The notes under the pieces: model-generated
What the model was told of the DNA's origin: nothing
Seen by the model: the letters and a program-made list of their open reading frames with translations, nothing else
Databases searched by the model: none
Made by a program: the position numbers and the translations under genes
In this document: one piece after another, positions 45,148-52,879 of the stretch
How the letters are laid out: each line of letters begins with the position of its first letter
Position numbering within the stretch: the first letter of the stretch is position 1
DNA from: Roseiarcus sp963726105
GTDB taxonomy: Bacteria > Pseudomonadota > Alphaproteobacteria > Rhizobiales > Beijerinckiaceae
Length of the DNA: 64,000 bases
NCBI GenBank assembly: GCA_963726105.1
Contig: CAVSBJ010000026.1
Location: 496,001-560,000, forward strand
Reading direction: 5' to 3'

Positions 45148-45221
45148 TAAACGACTGTAAACGTCACTAAACGCTAGTAAACGTCAGTAAATTTGCTGGC
45201 GTTTACTAGCGTTTATTTTTT
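45148..45221. repeat. 10-bp-phased TAAACG array with mirror-arm hairpin and T-run
   Basis: TAAACG units start at 45148, 45158, 45168 and 45178, with a partial fifth (TAAATT) at 45188: exactly 10 bp apart. The inverted motif CGTTTA follows at 45200-45205 and 45210-45215, also 10 bp apart. TAAACGCTAG/CTAGCGTTTA lie in arms 45168-45187 and 45196-45215, which pair with a single mismatch around an 8-nt loop and are followed by six T (45216-45221). It therefore reads both as a protein-binding array and as a strong intrinsic terminator for pyrD. Confidence 0.7.
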
Positions 45222-45246
45222 CGAAACGAGCCTTTTCAATGACTTG

Positions 45247-45260
45247 GACTCGATTCGAGT
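45247..45260. promoter_or_regulatory. GACTC/GATTC cluster in a short palindrome
   Basis: ACTCGATTCGAGT (45248-45260) is a 13-bp palindrome that includes overlapping GANTC sites (GACTC at 45247-45251, GATTC at 45252-45256). GANTC is the CcrM methylation site of alphaproteobacteria, often enriched near origins and cell-cycle promoters. Confidence 0.35.
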
Positions 45261-45374
45261 AAGATAATCTGGCTCCGTCTCACCCTTGGCTCAAAATCCT
45301 TCATGGCCGTCCCCGGCGCGTCGCCCGCGGAGCGAGCGGCGTCCCCGGCCCGATGGCTTGGCCGCCGCAGTCGG

Positions 45375-45599
45375 GTTATCTAAATCTTATAACATAGATT
45401 TCTATTTTTGCAAAGAAATTGCGATTTTTGCCCACCGGTGAGGCGCCTTGCCCTTTGCGACCGGCCGATTGCACTCACCTTCGCGGGAGAAGGCAGGCCG
45501 CAATCCGAAACTGTCCACAGGGGACTATTGGGTAGACATATCTGTTAAAGAAGTCATCCACAGGCCAAGCGAAGCGTCGCCGGCCGGTCGTGTGCACAA
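45375..45599. other. Candidate replication origin (AT-rich segment plus DnaA-box-like sites)
   Basis: 45375-45431 is AT-rich (ATCTAAATCTTATAACATAG then TTTCTATTTTTGCAAAGAAA). Downstream are DnaA-box-like 9-mers: CTGTCCACA (45511-45519), TCATCCACA (45554-45562, one mismatch from TTATCCACA) and TGTGCACAA (45591-45599, reverse orientation). dnaA is 2 kb away. No perfect TTATCCACA was found in this stretch; a near-perfect TTATCCACG lies within the methyltransferase gene around 46120-46128. Call is based on composition and position only. Confidence 0.4.
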
Positions 45600-45708
45600 C
45601 CGTAGATGTACACGTACTGAGTTGTGTGAGCGGATCACGGCGCCTAAGCGGCGGCGTCGCGCGAGGCGACGGCAGGGTGGCCGCCGTCCTCAGTCGGGCT
45701 TGACCCCT

Positions 45709-45791
45709 ATCCACGTAAGCGCCGCGGCGCCCGAGCCGATCCCGGACGGCCTTATGCCCAAGACCACCAACGCCGCTGGTCCTACGTGGAT
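45709..45791. other. Long-range inverted repeat ATCCACGTA / TACGTGGAT
   Basis: Perfect 9-bp arms at 45709-45717 and 45783-45791 enclose 65 nt that themselves hold GC-rich complementary stretches. It could fold as a structured RNA or act as a DNA site; the arm core overlaps a DnaA-box-like CTATCCACG. No Rfam family was recognised by eye. Confidence 0.3.
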
Positions 45792-45956
45792 CGCCGGGTC
45801 GAGCCCACGGCTTTTCGGTGCGGGAAGTGCTTCCGTAAAGCGCCGGACACGAAAGGATCAAGCCGCGATGGCGCCGGCGGGACAGGGCCAAGTTGCGTGG
45901 CCGCGAGGCGCTCGGCTTTCCCCACGCTCGCAGAGCGCGGATCCCCGGGTAATGCG

Positions 45957-46709
45957 CTAGGAGCGCGGCATCCCAACTGCGTCTGCGATCCGGCCCAGAG
46001 CCTTAGTGTATGGCACAGCGATGCTTTGGAATGCTCTTTCCGGAAGAACGCGGGACAACACGCCCAATGGCGCTCGAACAACTGTGCGAGTAAACCCCGA
46101 CGTGCGGAGGTTTGCCAGCTTATCCACGCCGCGCCTGATTGCGTCGGCATCAAAAACAGGGCCGATCGCTCCACCCTTTACTCCGAAGAAGTAAAGATCA
46201 TGAGAAGACTCAACAGTATAGAAATGATAGGCGCTAAACATCCCAGAGATGTTGAAGGCGCGCTCAAAATCCTTCTGCGTAAGATTCATATAGTAATCCC
46301 AGCCAACCGCCGTGGTCCCAGGAGAATAATGCGGGTTGACGCTCCGAGCGGTGCCATGCTCAATTCGGCCCGTCGTCGCACATGTTATGATCAAAATTCC
46401 ACCAGGTTTTGTCATCCGATACATGTTGGCGAACGTTTCACGCCAGAGCGGGTTGTGCTCGAAACATTCTGCAGAAAGCGTCACGTCGAAGCTGTCCGAC
46501 GTCAGATTGAGGTCGTGCCCAGACGCGACAATATCGACGCCCGGCCCTTCGATCAAATCGACCCCGGTATAGCGACAGCCGGAAAAGATCGCCCTGAGGC
46601 TACCATTTTCGTTCACCTGGTAGGAGCCAATCTCAAGGACACTTCCGTCAGAAGGGAAGACGAAATCTCGCATGAGGCGGATAAACCCGGTTTGCTCAGG
46701 GTGCGCCAT
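45957..46709 (-). CDS. SAM-dependent methyltransferase (class I), low-GC
   Basis: A 250-residue class I methyltransferase from ATG 46709 (GGAG 8 bp upstream on the minus strand). SAM motif I is VLEIGSYQVNENG, where the usual G-x-G-x-G is relaxed, followed by YTGVDLIEGPGVDIV and FDVTLSAECFEHNPLW (motif post-I and II) and MTKPGGILIITCAT (motif III). Such proteins often act on small molecules or glycan-linked substrates. The two sequence lines counted (46201 and 46261) are 43% and 50% GC against about 62% nearby, suggesting recent acquisition. An upstream in-frame extension to 46877 has no start support. Confidence 0.75.
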   Translation of the reverse strand: MAHPEQTGFIRLMRDFVFPSDGSVLEIGSYQVNENGSLRAIFSGCRYTGVDLIEGPGVDIVASGHDLNLTSDSFDVTLSAECFEHNPLWRETFANMYRMTKPGGILIITCATTGRIEHGTARSVNPHYSPGTTAVGWDYYMNLTQKDFERAFNISGMFSAYHFYTVESSHDLYFFGVKGGAIGPVFDADAIRRGVDKLANLRTSGFTRTVVRAPLGVLSRVLPERAFQSIAVPYTKALGRIADAVGMPRS

Positions 46710-47254
46710 TGGGATAACTCCAAACCGAAAAACGATGTGCGCTCCCGTCGTGAGGCTGGGCGACACGTGCCCCGCTCGCCTCCGCCGACGCCGGGCCAGA
46801 GCGTCAACCGGGGCTTCCCTTTCGCATGACATTCGGCGCAGCGCCGATCGGCTCGGCTGGTCCTTTAGCCGTCCCACGTCGAGACTGTCTTCGTTGCAAT
46901 CGACGCAACGAAACCAGATCGGCTCGCCGTCGCGGTCAGGCGGTTCAGGTCGGCGATTTTCTCGATCGTGTTTTTCTCACGCCCGCCTCGCCTAAATGTG
47001 GCCCTTTCAGCGGACGATATGTCCGGCCTAGGTTTCACGCGGTTATTCGTCATAATATTGCACGGATTCACATTTTCAGCAACAAATGAGCGGAAATTCC
47101 GCTTGCCCTTGCCCGTCGTTCCGCGGGTCCTGGCGAATCGCTGGCGTGAGGACGTTGTCGCAAAAAAGATCGTATTAACGCGTCCGAGTCGCGTGCTGGT
47201 CAGCTCGATGACGGCCATGTCATAGTCATATTACAAGCCGCAAGCCGGTCTGAT
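46710..47254. other. 545-bp region between methyltransferase and TetR genes, no gene supported
   Basis: Frames of 85-117 codons on both strands have no recognisable motif and conflict with each other. Composition is lower in GC than the flanks around 47030-47090. It may be degraded DNA that arrived with the methyltransferase. Confidence 0.4.
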
Positions 47255-47995
47255 TCAGACGCTACGCGCCAGGCCGTTCTGAACGGGCCCCGATACCTTG
47301 TTGTCGGTTTTTGGGCCGGCGGCAAAGGTATCGAGCGACTGCTCACCGGCGACTGGGCTCAATGCGGTCGATTTTTTCCGGCCCGATCTGGACTCGCCCG
47401 CCGTCTGGAACAGCAGCTCCACGTAGCGGCGCAGGTGATCGAGGCTTTCGGCCGCGGCCTCCGCGCTTCCTTTCGCTTTCGCCAGGATAAAACTGCCCTG
47501 GATCACCGCCTGAAAGTGCAAGGCGAGGCTCTCAGGCGTCCAGCTTTGAGGCGCGCCGTGCTCGCGCATCGCCGCGCGAATATCGGCCTCCAGCGTTTTG
47601 GCGTGGCTGCTGATGTTCCCGGCGGCGGCGGCGCTGACCTCCGGATGCGTCTGATAAGTCTCCTGGACGATCGTGCCGACAAAGCAAGTGAAGTCGGGCA
47701 GGTCGCCGGTCAGGATCGCCTTGCGGAATTCGATGTAGGCGATCACACGGCTAAGCGGATCGGTGGCCTCGTGGTAGGGCGCGGTGGCGAAGAGGGCCGA
47801 TGTGGTCGCGTCCCAATGCGCGATCGCGGACAGCGCCAAGTCCTCCTTGCTCTTGAAGTGATGAAAGAAGCTTCCTTTGGTCAGTCCGGCCTCGGCGCAA
47901 ACGTCCTCGATCCGGGTCGCGCTGTAGCCTTTGGCGCGCACGACCTTGAGCGTCGCGTCGAGAAGTCTTGTCTTGGATTCGTGTTGATGCCGCAT
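47255..47995 (-). CDS. TetR/AcrR-family transcriptional regulator
   Basis: About 246 residues from ATG 47995. N-terminal HTH TRLLDATLKVVRAKGYSATRIEDVCAEAGLTKGSFFHHF includes the recognition helix motif KGSFFHHFKSKEDL; the C-terminal domain (about residues 60-190) is the ligand pocket of the TetR_C family, and the last about 40 residues are low-complexity and look appended. Divergent to a palindromic site at 48024-48035. Probably represses a nearby transporter or hydrolase; the target is not obvious in the window since the next genes are convergent or unrelated. Confidence 0.85.
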   Translation of the reverse strand: MRHQHESKTRLLDATLKVVRAKGYSATRIEDVCAEAGLTKGSFFHHFKSKEDLALSAIAHWDATTSALFATAPYHEATDPLSRVIAYIEFRKAILTGDLPDFTCFVGTIVQETYQTHPEVSAAAAGNISSHAKTLEADIRAAMREHGAPQSWTPESLALHFQAVIQGSFILAKAKGSAEAAAESLDHLRRYVELLFQTAGESRSGRKKSTALSPVAGEQSLDTFAAGPKTDNKVSGPVQNGLARSV

Positions 47996-48023
47996 GGCAA
48001 TACCAACCAATCGGTTCATCATA

Positions 48024-48035
48024 CCGACTAGTCGG
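48024..48035. promoter_or_regulatory. TetR-type operator CCGACTAGTCGG
   Basis: A perfect 12-bp palindrome 29 bp upstream of the TetR start, within a region that also has a partial ACC...GGT copy (ACCAATCGGT, 48005-48014). GACTAGTC cores are known operator cores for several TetR-family repressors (for example regulators responding to electrophiles). Autoregulation is expected. Confidence 0.6.
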
Positions 48036-48104
48036 CGCCCTAGTCAAGCACGCCCGCGCATCGAAGCGGAGTTGACCCGCGGGAAGCATCGGCGGCCGGC
48101 GGCG

Positions 48105-49286
48105 CTAAAGCTCTGTCTCGATGGCCCGAAGCAGCTGGAAGCGCGTCTCGTCATTGCTCGAAAGCGAGATCACGAAACGGACCTGTCCGTGGGCGGAGGT
48201 GTCGGCGTAGCCGGCGAGCGTGCGGATTCCATCCATGGTTCCGCTCTTGTTCAAGCCGCCGTCGTGGCCATGGAGCAGGTCGGCATGGGGCGCGAAGAGT
48301 TCGAGCACCTTGGCGAGGCCTCGGGCGGTGAAGCGGTTGTCGCGGCTGATGCCGGAGCCCTCCTGGAGATGAATGGCCCCGGCCAGGCCCTGCGCGGCGA
48401 GCATCCTGTTCGCGACCTCGAGCGACTTCTCGAGACTGACCGGGCCGCCCAGCTCATGGCCGCCGATCTCCAGGAAGACCTGGTTGGCGGTATAATTGTT
48501 CGAATCGAGGAGGAGTCCGGCCAGGATCTCCGAGAGCGTGCGCGACTGTCGGTGAACGGTGATCGGCTCCAGGCCCTTGGGCGCGGTTCCAATCGAGATT
48601 TCGCCTTTCACGTTGCCGCCGGCGCGCCGGATGAAGGCGGCGATCAGTTCGCCGGCGTATCGGAGGCCGACGGCCGGGTCCTCGCCAAGACTGATGCGGC
48701 CTTCTCCGTCCGGAGGGCCCTTGGCGCGGAACCGGGCGATCGCGATCGGGGTGATCGGCGTCTGCTCCTCCGCCGAGACCACCTTGTCGCCGATGCGCTC
48801 CGCGTCGATCGTGTTGAAATTCACCCCCAGCGCCGAATTCAGCGCGTCGTAAGCCGTGTCGTCATCCTCGATGCCGGGGATGCGCAGGTTCGAAGGATAG
48901 TAGCTGGCGTCAACCACGAGGCCGGTGATCGGCGCCTTGCCGATCTTCGCCACCAGCTCCGCCGCAAGCGGCGCCAGCTCCTCGGAGATCAGGTAAGGAT
49001 CGCCGCCGCCCTTCACATAGAGCGCCCGTTTGGCGTCGAGATAGAAGCGCGTTTCGAAGCGGTAGTCGGCGCCGAGGGTCTCCATCGCCAGCCACGCCGT
49101 CACGATCTTGGTGACGGACGCCGGGACGAAGGGCGTGTCGGCGTTTTGGGCGATGAGCTCGTTGCCCCTGGAATCCACCACAAGCACGGTCGCCGAGGGC
49201 GCGAGCGTGGCGATTGTCTCCTTTAGGCCGGCCAGCGCGGAAGCGGGCAGGAGCAGCAAAGCAAGAGCGAGCAGGCAGGACCGCAT
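48105..49286 (-). CDS. dacB: D-alanyl-D-alanine carboxypeptidase/endopeptidase (PBP4, peptidase S13)
   Basis: 393 residues from ATG 49286: signal peptide (MRSCLLALALLLLPASALAG), then the S13 triads SVTK (Ser57-Lys60), SNN (in LLLDSNNYTANQV) and the KSG motif (GGLNKSGTMDGI). The insert between SxxK and SxN, of about 250 residues, is the usual extra domain of class C PBPs. Acts in the periplasm trimming and cutting peptidoglycan cross-links. An in-frame extension to 49373 is not credible because the signal peptide begins at 49286. Confidence 0.92.
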   Translation of the reverse strand: MRSCLLALALLLLPASALAGLKETIATLAPSATVLVVDSRGNELIAQNADTPFVPASVTKIVTAWLAMETLGADYRFETRFYLDAKRALYVKGGGDPYLISEELAPLAAELVAKIGKAPITGLVVDASYYPSNLRIPGIEDDDTAYDALNSALGVNFNTIDAERIGDKVVSAEEQTPITPIAIARFRAKGPPDGEGRISLGEDPAVGLRYAGELIAAFIRRAGGNVKGEISIGTAPKGLEPITVHRQSRTLSEILAGLLLDSNNYTANQVFLEIGGHELGGPVSLEKSLEVANRMLAAQGLAGAIHLQEGSGISRDNRFTARGLAKVLELFAPHADLLHGHDGGLNKSGTMDGIRTLAGYADTSAHGQVRFVISLSSNDETRFQLLRAIETEL

Positions 49287-49540
49287 TGCGACTCCGGAGC
49301 GGCGCAGGGGTGCAACTTGCGGGTTCCCACTCCACGGGTGCTTGAAGCATCGAATCGAGCGCGCGAGCGCCACTTATATGTTCCTTACGGCGAATCCCTG
49401 CAACCCATATCGAACCTTTACTGCCGTTCAGGATAGCGCTTGGCCGGCCACGGGACGCGGGCGTTCTCGCGGCCGCGCCGCGAGATAGTCCGGCACACGC
49501 GACCACGGCCAATTCAGCGCCCAAACTCACGGATTCTCCG

Positions 49541-49858
49541 ATGAAAAATCTCACGCCCATTCATTTGGCGGCGGCTGTCGTCGTCGTGTGCGCCTGCGCT
49601 AGCATTCCGGGGTGGGCCTCAGCCGCGTCCACCCCCAATTCCCTCACCATGACCTGCGCGCAAGCCAAGGCCTATATCGCCAACAATGATGGATCCGTTC
49701 TTGCGACCGGAAACGCTTATGCGAGCTTCCATTCCTCTTACTGCTCCGGTCAACCTGCCTTTGTTCGCACCAAGGATGAGCAATATTGCTTCGTCGGGCA
49801 GTACTGCGATTGCGAGACGACCTATTGCGCTCAATCCTATTTCCAAACCGGAGAGTGA
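49541..49858 (+). CDS. Small exported cysteine-rich protein, conserved family
   Basis: 105 residues: a signal peptide (MKNLTPIHLAAAVVVVCACASIPGWA), then a mature part of about 80 residues with six cysteines in SYC, EQYCFVGQYCDCETTYC and related spacing, beginning MTCAQAKAYIANNDG. Similar short exported proteins starting TCAQAK are found in rhizobial genomes, with unknown function. The mature protein is probably disulfide-stabilised in the periplasm. Confidence 0.75.
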   Translation: MKNLTPIHLAAAVVVVCACASIPGWASAASTPNSLTMTCAQAKAYIANNDGSVLATGNAYASFHSSYCSGQPAFVRTKDEQYCFVGQYCDCETTYCAQSYFQTGE

Positions 49859-49910
49859 ACGCGCGGAGTGCAGATCGCGAGCCCATCGTAAGACAGAATC
49901 GCGCGAGGCG

Positions 49911-49989
49911 ACCTATCTCCGCAAGTTGGTGCGCTTCGTGCGCGCGATCTCGTCGCCTCGCCCGCTCAAGATCGCCTCCGGCATGGAGG
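49911..49989 (-). pseudogene. Degraded copy of the 3' end of the PoxB-like gene
   Basis: The plus strand from CTATCTCCGC at 49913 to about 49989 aligns without gaps to the last 79 bases of the thiamine enzyme gene at 50978-51056 (about 78% by eye, with a block of mismatches in the middle). On the minus strand both read EAILSGRGDEI...TNLRR-stop versus KAILSGRGDEIVELARTNLRR-stop. The copy has no upstream reading frame. It is the tail of a duplicated or displaced paralogue. Confidence 0.75.
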
Positions 49990-50145
49990 GCAGCGACAAT
50001 CGTGCTAGACAGATTGGCTCAGCCCATACCCGCAGGCTTTTCGCATGGTCGAGATGACCCTCTTGCTGTCCGTCGCGAGCGGTCGCCTCGCCGCGGGAGG
50101 CGCTCTCCGCTCCACGATGACGTCGCGCTGCATCGCGAGGCGCGC

Positions 50146-50964
50146 GTGAGTCGAGCCGTGAGACCGAGATTTTCGCTCGCCCATTTGACTGTGATCCGCC
50201 TGAGCCCCCCGCAGGTGATCGAGGTCGCCGCACGCACCGGCTACGACACGGTCGGACTGCGCCTGATCGGAGGAACGGAAACAACGCCCGCCTGTCCGCT
50301 GATGGACGACAAGCCGTTGATGCGCGCGACCAAGGCCGCCACGGCGGCGACCGGCGTCGGCGTGCTCGATATCGAGTTCGTCAGGATCACGCCGGAGACC
50401 GACGTCGCCTCGCTCGAGCCCTTCATGGCGGCGGGCGCGGAGCTGAACGCCCGATACGTGATTACCGCCGCGTACGACCCCGATGTCAGCCGGTTCACGG
50501 ACCGGCTGGCGGCGATCAGCGACCTGGCTTCGCAACATGGACTGCGCGCGGTGCTCGAGTTCTTTCCCTGGACGGTGGTTCCTGATCTCGGCGCGGCGGT
50601 GAGGGTCGTCGAGGCGGCCGAGCGGCCCAATCTCGGGATCCTTGTGGACACGCTTCACTTCAACCGGTCGGCGAGCACGTTCGATGAGCTCGACCGGATA
50701 TCCCCATCGCGTCTGCCCTTCGTCCACGTCGCCGACGCGCCGGTGCAGGCGAGCTACACGACCGAAGAGCTCTTGCACGCCGGTCGGGTGGAGCGCCTGC
50801 CGCCCGGCGAGGGCGGCATCGATATCAGGCGCGTCCTGAGCCATATGCCCCACGACATCCCGGTGGCGCTGGAGGTTCCCATGACGGCCGTGGCGGCGGC
50901 CGAGGGAGAGGAGACGGTTGCGCTTCGCGTGCGCCGGGCGGCCGAGCGCTTGCTCACGGCCTGA
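50146..50964 (+). CDS. Sugar phosphate isomerase/epimerase-like TIM-barrel protein
   Basis: 272 residues from GTG 50146 (GCGAGG upstream). It is a xylose-isomerase-like TIM barrel (AP_endonuc_2 superfamily): strand motifs FSLAHLTVIRLSP, DTVGLRLIGG, LDIEFVRITPE, YVITAAYDPD, VLEFFPWTVV, GILVDTLHFNRS and FVHVADAP. Metal ligands appear as Glu in LEFFPW, Asp/His in LVDTLHFNR and His in FVHVADAP. Substrate unknown (3-keto sugar, inositol or hydroxypyruvate type). It lies between a cysteine-rich exported protein and a convergent thiamine enzyme, flanked by the duplicated 79-bp segment. Confidence 0.8.
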   Translation: MSRAVRPRFSLAHLTVIRLSPPQVIEVAARTGYDTVGLRLIGGTETTPACPLMDDKPLMRATKAATAATGVGVLDIEFVRITPETDVASLEPFMAAGAELNARYVITAAYDPDVSRFTDRLAAISDLASQHGLRAVLEFFPWTVVPDLGAAVRVVEAAERPNLGILVDTLHFNRSASTFDELDRISPSRLPFVHVADAPVQASYTTEELLHAGRVERLPPGEGGIDIRRVLSHMPHDIPVALEVPMTAVAAAEGEETVALRVRRAAERLLTA

Positions 50965-50979
50965 GCGCCTCCGCTCGGG

Positions 50980-52707
50980 CTATCGCCGCAAGTTCGTGCG
51001 CGCGAGTTCGACGATCTCGTCGCCGCGCCCGCTCAAGATCGCCTTCAGCATGTAGAGCGAGAAGCCCTTCGCCATCTCGAGGGTGACGGCTGGCGGCATC
51101 GCGAGCTCCTCGCGCGCCACCACCGCATCGACCACGACCGGGCCCGGATGGGCGAGCGCTTCGGCGACGCCCGCCTCGACGTCCTTGGGGTCTTCGATAC
51201 GGACGCCCTTGATGCCGATCGCTTCCGCCATCCGGGCGAAATTCGGATTGATGAGATCGGTTCCGATCGGAAGGAAGCCGGTCGACTTTTGCTCGAGCGC
51301 GACGAAGCCGAGCGAGCCATTGTTGAACACGAACACTTTGACCGGCAGCTTGAGCTGGTTGAGGCTCAAGAGATCGCCCATCAACATGGTGAAGCCGCCG
51401 TCGCCGGAGAGCGAGATCACCTGCCGGCCGGGCGAGGCGGCTTGTGCGCCGATGGCCTGCGGCATCGCATTCGCCATCGAGCCGTGCCAGTACGAGCCGA
51501 TCAGCCGCCGCTTGCCGTTCATCGCGAGATAGCGCGCGGCCCAGACGATCGGCAGGCCGACGTCGGGGGTGAAGATCGCGTCGTCGGCCGCCTTCTCGTT
51601 GATGACGCGCATGACGTGCTGCGGATGCAGCCGACCGCCCGGCCGGCCGGTTGCGAGTTCGTCGAGGCTCTTGCGGGCGTTGGAATAGTGCGTGCGCGCC
51701 TTGTCGAGATGGCGCCGGTCGCTCTTGACCGTGATGCGCGGCATGAGCGCGCGCAGCGTCGGGCCGACCTGCCCGACAATGCCGAGATCGACCTCGACGC
51801 GGCGCCCGATCGCCTGCGGACGGATGTCGACCTGAGCGATGCGGGCTTCCGTCGGATAGAACAGGCGATAGGGAAAATCCGTGCCGAGCATCAAAAGCGT
51901 GTCGCAGGATTCCATGGCGTAATAGCCGGACGAGAAGCCGATCAGGCCGGTCATGCCGACGTCGTAAGGGTTGTCCCACTCGACATGGTCCTTGCCGCCC
52001 ATGGCGTGAACGATCGGCGCCTTCACCGCTTCGGCGAATTGCATCAGCTCGTCGTGCGCGCCGGCGCAGCCGCTGCCGCAAAGAAGGGTGATGCGGTCGG
52101 CCGAATCGATGAATTCCACCAGTTCGCCGAGCGCCTCCTCCGATGGCGCGATGACCGGGTCGGCCGGCGCCAGTCCGGCCAGCTTCGGCGCGGGCGCCGG
52201 AACAGCGGGTTTCAGCGCCACGTCGCCGGGCACGACGACGACGCTCACGCACCGCTCCAGGATCGAGCGGCGCACCGCGATCTCAAGCACGCGCGGCATC
52301 TGCTCAGGCGTCGACACCAGTTCGCAATAGCTCGAGCACTCCTGGAACAGGCGCTCTGGATGCGTCTCCTGGAAGAAGTGCGAACCGATCTCCGGAGAGG
52401 GGATCTGCGCCGCGATCGCCACCACCGGCACGCGCGTGCGCTGGCAGTCGAAGAGACCATTGATGAGATGCAGATTGCCAGGGCCGCAGCTGCCTGCACA
52501 AACGGCGAGACCGCCCGTGACATGCGCGTCGGCGCCGGCGGCGAAGGCTGCGACCTCCTCGTGGCGCACGTGCAGCCATTCGATCCCGCCGCGCCGGCGG
52601 ATGGCGTCAGTGAAGCCGTTCAGACTGTCGCCGACAACGCCATAGACGCGCTTGACTCCGGCTGCGGCGAGAACCGCGACCATCTGGTCGGCGACCGTTT
52701 GGGTCAT
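50980..52707 (-). CDS. poxB: Thiamine-diphosphate enzyme, pyruvate dehydrogenase (quinone)/PoxB-like
   Basis: 575 residues, three-domain pyruvate-oxidase family. N-terminal Pyr domain with the catalytic Glu in RHEEVAAFAAG, central FAD-type domain, C-terminal PP domain with the GDGGFTMLMGDLLSLNQLKLP ThDP/Mg motif (broken here: GDGG then FTMLM) and NNGSLGFVALEQ. Ends LKAILSGRGDEIVELARTNLRR. ATG 52707 has AAGGAGC 5-10 bp upstream on the minus strand. The family converts pyruvate to acetate and CO2 and passes electrons to quinone, but related ThDP enzymes have other substrates. Divergent from an acetolactate synthase-type gene at 52880. Confidence 0.82.
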   Translation of the reverse strand: MTQTVADQMVAVLAAAGVKRVYGVVGDSLNGFTDAIRRRGGIEWLHVRHEEVAAFAAGADAHVTGGLAVCAGSCGPGNLHLINGLFDCQRTRVPVVAIAAQIPSPEIGSHFFQETHPERLFQECSSYCELVSTPEQMPRVLEIAVRRSILERCVSVVVVPGDVALKPAVPAPAPKLAGLAPADPVIAPSEEALGELVEFIDSADRITLLCGSGCAGAHDELMQFAEAVKAPIVHAMGGKDHVEWDNPYDVGMTGLIGFSSGYYAMESCDTLLMLGTDFPYRLFYPTEARIAQVDIRPQAIGRRVEVDLGIVGQVGPTLRALMPRITVKSDRRHLDKARTHYSNARKSLDELATGRPGGRLHPQHVMRVINEKAADDAIFTPDVGLPIVWAARYLAMNGKRRLIGSYWHGSMANAMPQAIGAQAASPGRQVISLSGDGGFTMLMGDLLSLNQLKLPVKVFVFNNGSLGFVALEQKSTGFLPIGTDLINPNFARMAEAIGIKGVRIEDPKDVEAGVAEALAHPGPVVVDAVVAREELAMPPAVTLEMAKGFSLYMLKAILSGRGDEIVELARTNLRR

Positions 52708-52879
52708 CGTGGGCTCCTTGGATCCGCGAGACGGGTGGACGATAAACGAAACCGGACGCCGAGGGGATAGGGCGGGGCGGCTCCACAGCGCGCGCCCGTG
52801 GCTCATGCGAATGCGGTTGCTGATGGGCTAAGAATGCGCGAGCGTTGCAGCTCAGGGATTTGCGCACGGAGCCCCTCTC

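Larger units (their letters stand above)
45080..45956. other. 877-bp region without a supported gene, holding origin-like elements
   Basis: Contains the phased TAAACG array (45148-45215), a GANTC-rich palindrome around 45247-45260, an AT-rich segment (45375-45431), DnaA-box-like sites (45511-45599, 45707-45715) and a long-range inverted repeat (45709-45717 with 45783-45791). The 170-codon frame at 45448-45960 is Arg/Pro-rich, lacks homology signals and is probably not a gene. Confidence 0.55.

Noticed and set aside
45448..45960. 170-codon plus-strand frame between pyrD and the methyltransferase
   Set aside because: Arg/Pro/Ser-rich with no domain motif, overlaps the origin-like sites and inverted repeat, and has no Shine-Dalgarno; composition explains the open frame.
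46865..47218. 117-codon minus-strand frame between methyltransferase and TetR genes
   Set aside because: No motif and overlapped by a plus-strand frame of similar size; treated as non-coding.
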